Notes: generated from the sequence alone by a model not told the origin. Shown: positions 47,836-59,850, counted from the stretch's first letter. The stretch is DNA of 64,000 nucleotides from Tamarix chinensis (GCA_030549775.1 CM060181.1:50474218-50538217), one strand, 5' to 3'. Numbers and translations: made by a program.

Positions 47836-47987
47836 ATCCTACCTATTTACTACCTAGCTGTTTTTTTCTCCTTCTTTGGCTACCATTTGAACTAATGTGT
47901 ATATATATAGCTAAAAATTAGGGAATATTGATACATTTGAATCCCCTCTTTTGATTTGTTTTGTTACTATAATTGATACTTTTGACA
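47836..47987 (+). repeat. Copia 5' LTR, 3' portion
   Basis: It ends ...TTTGACA at 47987 directly before a PBS; a TATA-like 'gtatatatatag' lies at 47900-47911. The LTR start was not found and the matching 3' LTR is absent. Confidence 0.55.
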
Positions 47988-47998
47988 TGGTATCAGAG
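47988..47998 (+). other. Primer-binding site (tRNA-Met) of copia element
   Basis: TGGTATCAGAG, exact match to the first 11 bases of the plant tRNA-iMet complement, abutting the LTR end. Confidence 0.9.
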
Positions 47999-48061
47999 AA
48001 AACATCACTTTTTAACTCTAATTTTTTTTTCTTCAAAATCTAGAATCCAATCCTTATTCCT

Positions 48062-49187
48062 TTATGTCACAATGACGATATAAGGTGCAATTCAATCTCT
48101 GATCTCCTAAGGCACTAATTCTATCTTAAGTTCTTCAAACCCTTTCTATCTTCATGCTTTTGATAATCCTAGAGCGTTCTTGGTCTCAAATGCTTTGATA
48201 GAATGAGTATTATGCATGGAAGATAGCCATGATTATACCACCTAGGGATAAACAAGATAAATCTCATCAATGGGAAATTAAAGAAACCCAATCTCTCTTT
48301 ATCTTCTGATAGTTAATGGGCTAGGTGGAATTCCTAGGCGATGAGTTGGATACTAAATTAATTGCATAAATAACTTGCCGAGAGTGTGATATACACTACT
48401 TCTACACATGAAATCTGTTTAGATTTAGAAGAAAAGTTTTACATTTCAAATAGAGTCCAATTACACCAGATGAAAAAAGAAATATTGTCTATTTTGCAAC
48501 GCGTAGACATTCTTCTTTTTCAATTTACCAAGATGAAGATATTATAGGATAAGTTAGAATTACTCACCACTACTCCCACTTGTAGTTGACACATTAAAAA
48601 AGGTAAATGAAGCATCATGATGAAAAAAATTTGGTACAATTATTGATGGTCATAAGAGGGATCATTTTATTAACAAACCCACTTCCCGCCATTGGTGTTC
48701 CTCATGCTATGGTTATTAATGAAGAAAGGCAAAAGGAAATCAACTCTCATAGTGCCTTACCTTTGAGGAGAGTCTTATTCAATGTGGGAGAAACAAGGAA
48801 AGAACACTTTTATCGATCGAGATATAAGAACAAGAAACTTATTTGAAACGACTGCATAAAGGTACACCACACATAAGAGGGTTGTTATAGGTCAATGAGT
48901 ATCTCTACTAATTTTAAATTCATAAAAAGTAAGAGCTTCTCAAGTGAAAATTCTGTGAACGCCGACCAAATCAAACAAACATGGCATGCTGGAGGATTGA
49001 GTGTTGATCAACAAAATCACATAGTTTCTTAAATGAGTCAATGCAAAGTAATGACTCGCCTATTTAGCAATGTAGTGACCACTTCTTTTTTGGGCAAAAA
49101 ACACACCTCTCATAGTTCTATTGCATCGATTTTTTCATTTTATGCATCATCAGTTTGCACTAATGTATGGATTTTTGGCACTGGTGT
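48062..49187 (+). pseudogene. gag: Copia gag and start of protease
   Basis: Readable from near 48138: NPFYLHAFDNP, LVSNALI, then a WK-type block, matching the N-terminal copia gag motif 'NPY.L...D.PG..LV...L.G.NY..W'. The ORF 48607-48846 continues with GIILLTNPLPAIG and VINEERQKEI, matching 'GQIL...PLPS....S.V.QEERQ'. At 49164-49187 NVWIFGTGV corresponds to the protease active site W..D.GA with the catalytic Asp replaced by Gly. The element then stops at an LTR insertion (49188). Between these blocks the frames are broken. Confidence 0.82.
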
Positions 49188-50212
49188 TGTAACACCAAAA
49201 ATTTCATAACCTTTTTTTTGTCTGAGCATTTAACTTTTTATTTCATACCTAACCCTAAAATATTGGCTTAATTATTATTATTAACCATTGATTCGTAACT
49301 CAAATAAATTATAAAATATTTTCTCCAAATTATTATACTCTTCTCATTTATAATATTAAACCCACCCTAATTTTGGAGAATTAATATTTTAACCTAACTA
49401 TAATCCTAAATGATTGGTAAATATATTTTTCCCTACTTTTTTTTTATCTTACCCTAATTTCTTAATCCTAAACTTAAACCTAATTCTATTCTTAACCCTT
49501 ATTCTTCTTCCTTTTCCTTTGTTTTCCCTCCCCTCCTATCCCGATCAACCTCTTCCACTTCCTTCTTCCTCTAAAGGCCATGCAATCCCTCACACATGAC
49601 CTCTTCTCCTTTCCTTTCCCGGCACCTAACCCCATGCACTCTACCCCTACATTTGCACACCTCCCCTACTCTACACCCATGACATACCCATTTGTGGTGA
49701 ACATCACCATCACCAATAGACCATAAAACTCTCATACACTCCCTTTATTTTGTTTGGGTTTTTCTTTCCTAGCAAACACGCTAACTTCTTCCCACCTTCC
49801 TTCCTCTTCCTTCTCCCAGCCCATGCCTCTAGTTTTCGTTTAAACCATTATTGCCATCAATCATCACCATTTCCTCCTATCCTCACCTTTTTTGGTTCTT
49901 TTTCCCTCGCCATCAATTGCCTGAGAACCCTCTATTTCCTCCAGCAACCCTCACCGCCTTCACCTCCCTCATGCCAAAAACCACTATCCTCATCCCTCTC
50001 CTTCACGCAACTCCAGCCAATCCAACGACCATAACCACCCTAGTTTTATTCCTCCATTGTCAACCATCACACCGACAACAATAGTCTCACATAGAACCAA
50101 CAACCCCAACATCACCTCCTTACACAAACCTCCACACTACCTCCTACCTAACTACATCAAGAGAGCATGACACCATCTCCATATAACATCTCCGACACAA
50201 GTTTCCTCAACC
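49188..50212 (+). mobile_element. 5' part of an LTR, subfamily with CCTAA-rich start
   Basis: Begins TGTAACACC immediately after 'ggtgt' inside the copia protease. The next ~300 bp are AT-rich with 'ccctaa/ttaatcctaa' words, followed by a pyrimidine-rich stretch with ORFs (49414-49599, 49750-50084) rich in Pro/Ser/Phe and of no credible coding value. The element lacks its 3' part: at 50213 a new LTR start begins. Confidence 0.6.
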
Positions 50213-51636
50213 TGTAATACCACAAATTTTACTTAACTTTAATCTCAAGTAATAAACATTTTAACACAATCCCGATCTTATGTAATTAGTATTTTAACCC
50301 AATCTTAAACTCAAGTAATTAATATTTTAATCTAATCTTAATCCCTAGTAATTGATATTTTTATCTTATCATAATTCCTTAATCCTAAATCTAAACTTAA
50401 TCTTAATCCTAATTTTAAGTTATTAGTGTCCTGACATAACACTAACCCTATATGATTGATAAATTAATCTTCAATTTAAATATATTTCTAATCCTGATCC
50501 CAAATTCTTTTTCCTTTTGCCCCTTTCTTTCTCTCTCTTTTTTTCTTTTTCTTTCCTTCTCCCTTGTCCCAATTAGCTCCTTCCTCTTCAAGGCATGCAC
50601 CACCTCCTTGTATGTTCTCCATTACCTTCCCATTCACTGACCCCTTCACTTGATCTACCTAACCTACCCTATAACCGCAAAAGGTATGAATTGTCCCTCT
50701 CCTCCCTAATTTGTGTGAAAATGCCACACATCCCATAACCTCTACATCTAGGTTGTTCCTCCATATTTTACACACCTCTCCCTTCATCTCCTATAAAAAC
50801 CCATCATAAACCTTTTGAATTCATTTTTTTCAACCCAAAAAATTTCCCCTATACCCCCCTTTCCTTCCCTCAACTTCTCTTTCCTTTTTTTCAATCTGCC
50901 ATTTTTTTCAACAAAACTCTACAAAATCTTCCTCTCCTCACGTTGTGAACTAGTAATAGCATGAACAACTCACCTTTCTCATCCTTATATATGTCAAAAT
51001 AAAACACTTAATATCCCTTATCCATGTGAAATACTCACACAAATCACTCCCTAATTGCACCACCAAGTAATGCTACAACCATCCCAAACGCACCACAACC
51101 TCACGCTGTATACACCTCATCAACCTAAGCTCTTCATGTCACTCCACCCCACCGCATGCACCACTCACGTTTCTCCCTCCACCAACATGAAGAGATCATG
51201 AATCATCCCCTAAATACATGATTCATCATGCTACATCACTCCTTTATGCACTAACTTCTACCACATTTAATTTGAGCCTTGCACACCTTGGTTTAATTTA
51301 GTTTTGTTTCATTTTCCACCTTTATTTACCTTATATTTTCCTAGGTTATTTAATTTATTTATCAATTTGTACTATCCTTGAATATTAGGTGATTTTTTTA
51401 TGGTCTTAGTGGAGGACTCTAAGGTTATATGTGTTTAGAGATTGAAGACACTTTTGGTAAGAATACACATCAAAATTAGGGTTTTGTGTCAGTGTTTATA
51501 ATTGTATGAAATCTCATGTTTGGCATTGTTATGATGAAAATTTTATTTTTATAATGTTATGGTATGATGATGTGGTATCGAATATATGTGTTGTTGCAAT
51601 AAATCTTGATCGATTTCTTAAGTGTTTTGGTATGAC
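50213..51636 (+). mobile_element. 5' part of a second LTR of the same subfamily
   Basis: It begins TGTAATACCACAAATTT with the same CCTAA-rich then pyrimidine-rich layout as 49188-50212. The segment 51300-51490 is the reverse complement of 53610-53770 in the neighbouring leftward LTR (shared 'aggtgattttt', 'ggttatatgt', 'ttggtaag' blocks). It is cut at 51636/51637 where the leftward LTR ends. Confidence 0.65.
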
Positions 51637-51890
51637 TATAATACCCAGATTTTGCTATTGAAAAATTTATTTTAGTGGAAGCGTAATAACAAAACATTTT
51701 AGTGGTATTTCTATAATAGAAATAAGGTTAGCTTACCATACCATCCTTACATCAATTACAAGGAAAAATAGTTAGAACATAATTAATGATAAATAGATAG
51801 CTAGAGAACCTTCATAAGCTTAAATATGAATTTGGATATTAACTTCGTGTACAATATCAAAATACATAAAAATGGATACATTAGAAGCTA

Positions 51891-52285
51891 AGAGTTCCAA
51901 AAGGTATCGGGAAAAAAAATCAAGTAACTGAATAACATTACTTTAAACCCAACCTTGATACAAAATAGCTACTTCTCCACACATAAAGTATCATGAGCAG
52001 CAAAATCATCCTATGGATCCTCATCGACTTACACAAAAACATCTAGGCCCTCTACTCAAGGAAATGGGCAATACCCATAAAAAAAAAGAGTTCCAAAAGG
52101 TATCGAAAAAAAAATCGAGTAACTGAATAACATTACTTTAAACCCAACCTTGATACAAAATAGCTACTTCTCCACACATAAAGTATCATGAGCAGCAAAA
52201 TCATCCTATGGATCCTCATTGACTTACACAAAAACATCTAGGCCCTCTACTCAAGGAAATGGGCAATACCCATAAAAAAAAAAGA
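51891..52285. repeat. Recent 196-bp tandem duplication
   Basis: Units start at 51891 and 52087 ('agagttccaaaaggtatcg') and end in an A-run after 'gggcaatacccat'. By eye they differ at only three or four sites, far less than the general decay here, so the duplication is much younger than the LTR. A-runs at both junctions suggest slippage or unequal exchange between A tracts. Confidence 0.95.
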
Positions 52286-52429
52286 GAAGATGATCACTAT
52301 ACTACATACTGAGTAAGATGACAATGTAGTCAAGAAAGGGTTACAATTTTATAAGATCACATAAATAACTTATCAAGCAAAAAGCTTAACCTAAATACAA
52401 TGTAACATGCATAAAACACTTCCTAAGAA

Positions 52430-52605
52430 AAAATGCACCTAGCCACTATTATTAAGTTCGTGGAATGGACTCTACACCTCCTAGAAAAAAATGCTCCTAG
52501 CCACTATTATTAAACCAGTAGAATGATTTTAAGCACCTCCCTAGGAAAAACACTCCTAGTCATTATTACTAAGTTGGTAGAATGAACTCATACATCTAGA
52601 ATCTG
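52430..52605. repeat. 58-59 bp triple tandem repeat
   Basis: 'ctagccactattattaa' recurs at about 52439, 52497 and 52556 (third copy 'ctagtcattattactaa'), each followed by 'gtagaatga'-type sequence. Diverged, inside LTR copy I. Confidence 0.85.
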
Positions 52606-54755
52606 ACTCACGTGATCGTTTATTTTAAGTGACTAATATCTTATTCAGGGTTATTTATCTTAATGCCACCATGCAGACATAGGTATAGATATTCAAGGCA
52701 CATAATCCAACTTAACATAATTATCCAAAATACATAAAATATAACCACATGAAGATCAGAACATTCCCTAAGGAAAATGGCATATTTTCCCCAAGAAACC
52801 CTAATTTATGTTATAAGTGTAACCTATTCCATAATGATCATTTATCAACTAATTTTAGCACAAGTTCATCAAATATCATCATTATCAACATATCTAAAAA
52901 AATCAAGTTTTAACTCAAACGTCTTACACATGCGATAACAGTCATATCTCTAGAGTTACTATTTATAAAACCCTAACTTCACACATTATATATAACTTTT
53001 CCCATAAGACACATATATTCATCAAATTAAATTTACATATTAAAATCATGGTCTAGCTCCTACGTCTTATGGTTACGATAATAACATCACCTCTTGGGTT
53101 ACTATTCCCATTTTAAGCCATTTTCTCATTTTATTTGGACTTAGGTCATTTATAATTATTTTAGCCAATTCACATGATATTATTACCATATTTTAAACTA
53201 TTTAACACATTAAAATATCCAAATTTCCATATCAAATCTATATTAACCAAAATACCCTTAATGATAACCAAACATCCTTATTTCATAAAAACCTTAAATG
53301 TCTAATATCATTAATTTTCAACAATCAATTAATTTTATCACCATAAATATTAATCATACTCAATTTACACTTACTATAATTATTCAAACCCATATAAAAT
53401 ACTATATTTCATACTAATTCTCTTAGATTCTACAACATAAAATTTATTACAACAATATCATATAAGCACATGCTTTCTCATCTCACTCACTTTCCATCTT
53501 ATGATATCAAATTATCATATAATTACATTAACATAATTACACTAAAAACATAATCATAACAACAAGATAATACACACAATCTTACAAAACATTTAGTAGA
53601 AAACCCCAAACTATAACTTGTATCCTTACCAAAAAGGAAACTAATCTTTAAGTACATATAACCATATCACTCCTCCTCCTAGACCTTTAGAAAATCACCT
53701 AAGAAACAAGTAGAAAAATAAATATAAATAAGGTATATAACCAAGGAAAGGCTAAGGTAAATAAGGTTGAAAATGAAGAAAAACTTGTAAATAAGGTGCA
53801 ATAATAGAATTTTGACAACAAGGGAGGGGGAACGGCAACTAATGCCTCACCATAGGGGTAGCAACGATACTAGGTTATGGCGTAGAAATAGTGATAGAGT
53901 AAAAATCATTGGGGAAGGACACATTGGTGAGGGATTCTGCCAAATAAGAAGGAATAGAAGTGGAGGTTGAAGCTAAAAGGGTGAGAACGATGATGAGTGT
54001 CGAAGTTTGGAGGGTGGCAATGGTGGTGGAAGCCGGTTCTAGGGAGGGAGGAGTGGAAAGAAGGGAAAAGGAAAGAGGATAAATGGTGGAGAGTGGCATT
54101 GTTATGTTTGTGAAGTTTTTGTGGCAATGATGAGAAGGAGGAAAGGAAGAAAGAGAGAGTCTTCTTGATTGTTGTTGTCATTGATATAAATGGAGGGAGG
54201 GATGGATGTAGTTGGAAAATAAATGAGGCTAAGTTTATGAGGGTATATATATATATATATATATACACACATGTTCGCACTTGCACATTTATGTTGAAGA
54301 ACACCAAAGAGAAATAAGCAAGAACTGAGGCATGATTGGGTGTAAGTTTTTCAATAAAGCACATCACTGCTATATGTGGGAGTTGATCATTATAATAATG
54401 AAGGTAGGGGAGGGAGGTTCAGGGATGGAATCATGGTAAGAGGGAAGAAGAGGAAGAAGAAAAGGAACCCGAGAAGAAGGAGAAGGAGAAAAAGGAAAAG
54501 AAAAGGGAGAAAGAAAAAATAAGTTTAGGGGGTTAGGATTAGAGTTAGGTTAAAATATATTTGATTGGGAAATTTGGGTAAAATTAATTATCAACCATTT
54601 GGGTTTAGATTTAGGTTGAAAAAATTTTAATAACCTAAAATAAGGATCAAGATTAGGTGAAGATTTAGGATTAAGAAACTAAGATAGGATATTATTAATT
54701 TTCTAAGATTATAACTAGGTTAAGATTTTAATTACTCAATATTAGATAAAATTGA

Positions 54756-54823
54756 GGGTATTATATTACTACCCCCTTAAAAGAGACTTGGGTATTACAT
54801 TACTACCCCCTTAAAAGAGACTT
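54756..54823 (-). repeat. 34-bp duplication of the PPT/LTR junction
   Basis: The block from 'gggtatta' to 'aaaagagactt' occurs at 54756-54789 and again at 54790-54823. On the minus strand this is PPT (TTTTAAGGGGGTAGTAA) plus the first ten bases of the LTR, repeated before the real LTR start at 54765. Confidence 0.9.
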
Positions 54824-54898
54824 CTTTCCTAAAGTCAACAAGTCAAGGTTGGGAAATAAGAGAAAAAAGATTTAGGAGAAGGTGATCTTGGCAGTTGA

Positions 54899-55165
54899 CT
54901 ATATTAGAGTTGACGTAACATTACCTCTTAAAAGAGAGAGAACCTTGAAACCTAACACAACTGTGCTGAAAATATCATAATGTGACTCATTCATGTCCTT
55001 CTCTATCTCCCATGCCACATCCTCTACTCCATGCTGGCTCCAAAAAATCTTCACAAGTGGTAATGAGCTCGACTGAGTCTGCCATATCGTGATGTCAAGA
55101 ATATGCAATGGGCTCTCCTCATAGGACACTGAATCATTGAGGTCAATCTCATTAGTTCTGATCAC
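54899..55165 (-). pseudogene. Chromodomain at the C-terminus of gypsy integrase
   Basis: The chromodomain tethers chromovirus integrase to modified histones (family knowledge). The open segment reads VSYEESPLHILD, SLPLVKIFWSQHGVEDVAWE and IEKDMNESHYDIF, aligning with 'L.Y.E.P..ILD....LR.K.I.LVKV.W..H..EEATWE.E..M...YP.LF'. The aromatic positions Y, W and W are retained. This supports assignment to chromoviruses of the Tekay/Del or a related clade. Confidence 0.88.
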
Positions 55166-55699
55166 ATATGACAGATATGCAATATGCTTCCATAACTACG
55201 AGATGTGGAAGTCGTTATGAACTTAGGATATATATAGTGGAAGTGCTAGGTGGTATACAACCTTTCTAACCTTATCAAGAATCTCATAAGGATCAATATA
55301 TCTCGGGCTCAGCTTACCCTTCCTACTAAACCTTTACACTCCCTTGGTGGATGAGACCCTCAATAGAACTCTATCTCTTGGGTCAAATCCATCACTATAA
55401 TACCTTTTATTTGTATACCAATTCCATCAACTTTGGGTTGCTCTCATCATATCCTAGATCAACCAAACCTATTGAGTTCTCTCCTAAATCACCTCTAGTC
55501 CAAGTTCAATAGTATCGTTGATGTCACTCTAATATAAAGGTATCTAGCACTGGTGTCCGTATAGTACCGCAAATGGTGTCATCTCTATTCTAGGGTGGTA
55601 ATTATTTTTTTATGAAAACTCAATTAAGTGTATACGACACTTCCAACTACCTTAGAAGTCCAAAACACAAGCCTATAGTATATCCTTAAGTGTCTAAAT

Positions 55700-56560
55700 C
55701 ATCCTCTCAGTCTACTTATTTGTAGCTAGGTGGAAGGTAGTACTCATCCTCATCTTTATTCCTATAGTCTCCTGCATATTTTCCTAGTAGTGTGAAAGGA
55801 ATCTTAACTCTTGATCAGAGACTATGTCAAGAGGTGTACCGTGCCTACTCACTACAAACCTCATGTAAGCATCAACTAACTGATCCACACTCCAAGTTGA
55901 CTTTATTAGCACAAATATTGTTGACTAAGCAAACCTATCGACGACAATTCATATCGTACCATACACGTTACGAGTTCTTGATATCCCACTCACAAAATCC
56001 ATTGAGACATAATCCCACTTCCATCATGGAACATCTAAAGATTGGACATTACCTATAGGCCTCCGATTCTCGATCTTAACCTTCTGATAAGTCATACACC
56101 TCGACAATGACTCATCTACCTAATGCTTCATATGATACCTCCAATAGATCATATTGAGGTCCTTTTACAACTCATTCACTCTTGGATAGACATAATATGG
56201 AAAAATAACCCTCCTAAAAAATCTAGCATTTTTTATCAACCTAACTCTAAGGTACACACTAGTGACCCCTGTAATGAATGCTACTATCCTCTTAAATCTA
56301 AAATCCATCATCTCAACCATCTTGAATCTTCAGCCTAATCCTCTCAAGCTTAAATTTCCTAGGTTATCCTACTCGGATCTCATCAAACACCATTAGTGTA
56401 ATTGCTAAGGCACTCATTCGGATCTCCAAATCACCTTACTGGATCAGTCCTATCTCTATCTCACCAAGCTCCTCAAGAAATATATTAGCCACCATACAAG
56501 AGCTCTAAAAGTGCAATGTCTTCCTACTCAATGCATCTATCATAGAATTGGCCTTACCCT
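55700..56560 (-). pseudogene. int: Chromovirus integrase remnant (leftward)
   Basis: In the core, STWSVDQLVDAYM, SRHGTPLDIVSDQELRF (catalytic second Asp retained in VSD) and MSTTFHLATNK-stop-TERMI (catalytic Glu retained in TER) read in one frame at about 55900-55700, with three stops. The N-terminal zinc-finger part is probably within 56050-56550 but too decayed to mark residue by residue. Confidence 0.85.
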
Positions 56561-57165
56561 TGTGGTAGGTCAACTCGATATCATAATGCATCACCAACTC
56601 TAGCCATATCCTTTAACTTATATTCAACTCCTTCTAAGTGAATATATACTTGAGGCACTTAAAGTTATTGAAGAATATACATTATGTCTTGTATAGATAG
56701 TGCCTCAAAATCTTCAATATGAAAACAACTACAACCAACTCTAGATCATGTTTTCAGTAGTTCTACTTATGTTGCTTCAACTAACGAGAAGCTTAAGCCA
56801 CTACCTTACCATGGTGTATTTGTATACAACCCTAGATGTGCTTTGATTCATCATTGTAGACATCTAACCAATATAATCCCAATGGTAGAGTCAAAAGTGT
56901 TGTTGTATTCAGATGTCTCTTAAACTACAAAAGCACACCCTCATATGCAAAATCCCACTGAGATCTAGTCATTTTCTTTATAAGGTTTGTTAAGGGATAA
57001 GCTACATTTCAGAAGTCCTGAACAAAATGCTTATAGTACTTGAACAAGCCTAGGAAACTACAAACCTTGGGAAAACTAATGAGTGCCTTCCACTCGATGA
57101 TTGCTAAAATCTTCACCAGATCTATTACAACTCCTATTGCAAATGCCACATGACCAAAAAAATTG
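56560..57165 (-). pseudogene. RT: Chromovirus RT connection and RNase H
   Basis: Starting at about 57160 on the minus strand, HVAFAIGVVIDLVKILAI then FLGLFKYYKHFVQDF correspond to the RT thumb/connection (normally 'GHVVS..GI..DP.KI..V..W' and 'FLGLAGYYRRF'). RNase H follows with LLTLPLGLY, VYNDESK (catalytic Asp region) and GKVVA.ASR.LK.H. The upstream fingers/palm with the YxDD motif are absent: the linker at 57170 joins straight to the thumb. Confidence 0.85.
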
Positions 57166-57169
57166 CAAC

Positions 57170-57800
57170 CTCACAAAAATAAAACTCATAAATCATCCAA
57201 TACTATCCAATATGGTGCCTTCAAAACTAGCTTGGGCCCTGATACTATCTCAATGGTAAAGTCTATCACACGTACCAATGGAATAGCTGGTATCTCCACC
57301 GGAAACATGTCAAGAAACTCCCGAGCAACTAAAATGTTCTCTAAAGCCAACATATCCTTGTTCAACTCCTAAACACCACACAAATACATGGAGTAACCTC
57401 TCTACACCAACTAATACATCATATGGCTAGATAAAACCTTTGTCATAGGCTTAGGCTTGCATCTCATATATAAGAACCTAGCACTCTAAGGTCCCCACAA
57501 CACAACTCACTCTTGTGTATAGTCTATCACCACTCGATATCTCCCTAACATATCTATCCCTAGGATTACATAGAATTCCTATAGGTCCATTTTATCCAAT
57601 TCCACTAGGATGTCCACCCCATCTATCTCTAAGGCCACATCTGACAAGATTCTAGTGCAATCTAATCTATCCCCATGAGGTAACATCACACACACACACA
57701 CACACACACACACAACCAAATGAAGATAAGGTAGCTCTAGCAATAAAAGTAATAGATATGAACGATAAGGATGCACTTAAATTAAATAACACGTGCACTA
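57170..57800 (-). pseudogene. PR: Chromovirus aspartic protease and linker
   Basis: VLFNLSASLSFIS stands where LFDSGASLSFIS is expected, so the catalytic Asp is Asn and the flap-side Gly is lost. It is followed by YVILGIDMLGRYRVVIDY (normally DVILGMDWL..Y.A.IDC). Between them a (CA)14 microsatellite (57687-57714) has expanded within the coding region. The linker LVAREFLDMFPVEIPAIPL...FTIEIVSGP matches 'V.VV.EFPDVFPEELPGLPP...V.F.IDL.PGT'. It ends KAPYW at the RT deletion. Confidence 0.85.
57687..57714. repeat. (CA)14 microsatellite
   Basis: Uninterrupted CA units. Read on the minus strand it gives a Cys-Val run in the decayed protease. Confidence 0.97.
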
Positions 57801-57849
57801 GTAATGAGAGGATGGAAAATGTGCCAGTGACCACATCTATCTCATGATC

Positions 57850-58437
57850 AACTTACGCATGGATAATGGCATTTAGGTTCCCTCCTTGCTATCATCCTTA
57901 GTATCCTCCATGATATCTTTTAGAATCTTGGTTCTATACTCATCCCTGGGGAAATGGGTGAGTCCCTTATGGTCCCCCTTTAGCCTCCTTAGGTTGTACA
58001 ATAGCTGGGGAAGGTATCGTTTGCTACTGCTATTGGTGTGGCTATGGTTGGGGAGTCCACTGCCGACAGGATTACTATTGAGGTACATGCAATCCCTATT
58101 GCTGGAACTCAGCCTATAGACATTGCTACTCAAATGATCAGTGGCCTCATTGACCATAAGGTCAACACTAAATAGAAATGCCTTGAGAGTCTCATCCTAG
58201 ATGATAGTGGAGGCATATATGACACGTGAAACATTGTGGTAATCCCAAAGGACTATTTCATCCACCCATATAACCCCTATGTAGAAACTTACCACCACCA
58301 TCCTAGAACCTTGGAGGTCCACCTTCATAAAACTGAATTATACCTCTAGAGTTCTGTGTCTCCAAATGCCTTTTACCCAAAATGGAAGGGTGCTCCTGCA
58401 CCATCGTAACGGAAAGACATATCCGATCATATAATGT
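57850..58437. other. Gag tail of leftward element and junction with rightward element
   Basis: The minus ORF 57873-58157 (Asn/Ser-rich, with RLKGDHKG and YRTKILKDI) sits where the Gag C-terminus should be, but I see no zinc knuckle. Somewhere in 58200-58437 the orientation switches to the rightward integrase; no LTR, PBS or TSD marks the switch. Confidence 0.45.
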
Positions 58438-59712
58438 GGATCCTTGAAGATGAACACTGTACTCCTTATTTCATTAATCCTCAAGGGGATAAGTTGTATA
58501 AGGACTTAAAGAAGTTGTATTAGTGGCCCCATATGAAATGAAAGATTGCAGAACTCATTACCCAATTATTGACATTATAGAAGGTCAAAATTGAGTATAA
58601 GAGACTAGCTAGGTTAGTAAAACCACTAGAAGTTCTAGAGTGGAAATAGGATAGTATATCCCTAGATTTTGTGGTTGGTCATTTAAATATCTATAGTGGT
58701 TTTGATTAAATATGGATTACTGTGGACCATATGACTAAGTTAGTAGTGTTCATATCAACATACACAACATGGAGTATGGAGAAAATAGCCTATGCTTATA
58801 GGAATTATGTTATGAGACTGCATAGAGTCCTTGGAAACATCTTTTCAAATAGAGACTTCAAATTCTCATAGAAATTTTGGTAGAAATTACAAGATGATTC
58901 TAGGACCCACCTAAAGAAGATTACTAAGTTTTACCTAGTTGTGGATGGTCAAACATAAAGGATCATTCAAACTTTAAAGGATATGCTTTTGGCATGTACG
59001 ATGGATTTTGGAGGTAGTTGGGTGGACTATCTTGACTTGATTGAGTTCTCCTACAACAAAAATTACCATGTGAGTATAAAAATAGCACCTCTTAAGGTCT
59101 TGTATGGAAGGAAGTAGTCACTTGTGTTGGAACAACATCAACGAGATGATTATGTTGGGAATGGACATGATTGAGTAGATGACGAAAAGAACCTAATTGA
59201 TTTAACATAGCATGAGAGTTTACCAAGATCAACAAAAGATCTACACATATTTGAGAAGATGAAATGATGGTTACGAGTTTGGTGATAGAGTCTTTCCAAG
59301 GATCTCACCCACCAAGGGAGTAATGAGGTTTGTTATAAGGGGTAAGCTAAGTCTAAGTTACATTAGACTGTACACGATCTTAGAACAAGTTAGCAAAGTT
59401 GCTTATCGGTTAACACTACCTGTAGAGTTTTCTCATGTGCACAACATCTTTCATGTTTCTTAATTGAGGAAGTATATAACAGATTCTTTGCATGTCATCC
59501 AGCACGAAACGTTAGAGCTCAATGAGCCTTTGACCTATAAAGAATGACTAGTGAGCATTTTCGATATGAAGACCAAAGAGATGCATACAAAGATTATCTC
59601 ACTAATGAAAGGCCTCTGGTCACATGGTGCCGAGGAGGCCACATGGGAGGACGAGGAAGAGATTCAAGAAAAGTATCTTGATTTGTTCTCTAAGTGGGTT
59701 ACCTTAGTGTAA
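58438..59712 (+). pseudogene. int: Rightward chromovirus integrase with chromodomain
   Basis: It starts near the zinc-binding part (ILEDEHCTPYF, KLYKDLKKLY). The core has SLDFVVGH (first catalytic Asp), NRDFKF where SDRD is expected (catalytic Asp lost to Asn) and DGQT-stop-RII (Glu replaced by a stop). Then [18 protein letters not shown], and at the end LTYKE-stop-LVSIFD, SLMKGLWSHGAEEATWEDE and IQEKYLDLF, a chromodomain closing at a stop 59710-59712. At least ten stops. RT, PR and gag of this copy are missing. It directly precedes the PPT and LTR copy J, which ties the giant LTRs to a chromodomain gypsy family. Confidence 0.93.
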
Positions 59713-59831
59713 CCCTTTTCTTTTAAGGGGCTAATAACTCCTTTTTTCATTTTATGCTCAACATGATGTGTGACTTGTTATATATTAGATATTGTGATTA
59801 CGTTATGTTAGTAGGCTTTGAGGGATGCAAC

Positions 59832-59850
59832 CTTTTTTAAGGGGGGATTC
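59832..59850 (+). other. Polypurine tract
   Basis: TTTTTTAAGGGGGGATTC lies immediately before the LTR start TATAATACC at 59851. It primes plus-strand synthesis and defines the LTR 5' boundary. Confidence 0.85.

Larger units (their letters stand above)
51637..54765 (-). repeat. 3' LTR of leftward chromovirus (copy I)
   Basis: The LTR start (minus strand TATAATACCCTC) is at 54765 beside a PPT; the end is at 51637 (plus strand TATAATACCC, reverse complement of GGGTATTATA). Length 3129 bp. It carries a recent 196-bp duplication (51891-52285), a 58-59 bp triple repeat (52430-52605) and a (TA)n/(CA)n tract at 54244-54272. The minus ORFs 53875-54367 are LTR sequence without domains. Confidence 0.8.
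54766..58200 (-). mobile_element. Leftward giant-LTR chromovirus, internal region
   Basis: Minus-strand order: gag tail (about 58200-57850), protease (57800-57470), protease-RT linker (57380-57170), a deletion that removes the RT catalytic core, RT connection and RNase H (57140-56560), integrase (about 56550-55700), C-terminus and chromodomain (55400-54900), PPT, then LTR copy I. Same family as elements D and J by PPT and LTR. 5' LTR, PBS and gag start are lost at the junction near 58200-58440. Confidence 0.85.

Noticed and set aside
49414..50084. Pro/Ser-rich ORFs
   Set aside because: Pyrimidine-rich LTR sequence; the same layout recurs noncoding at 50213-51200 and in the leftward LTR.
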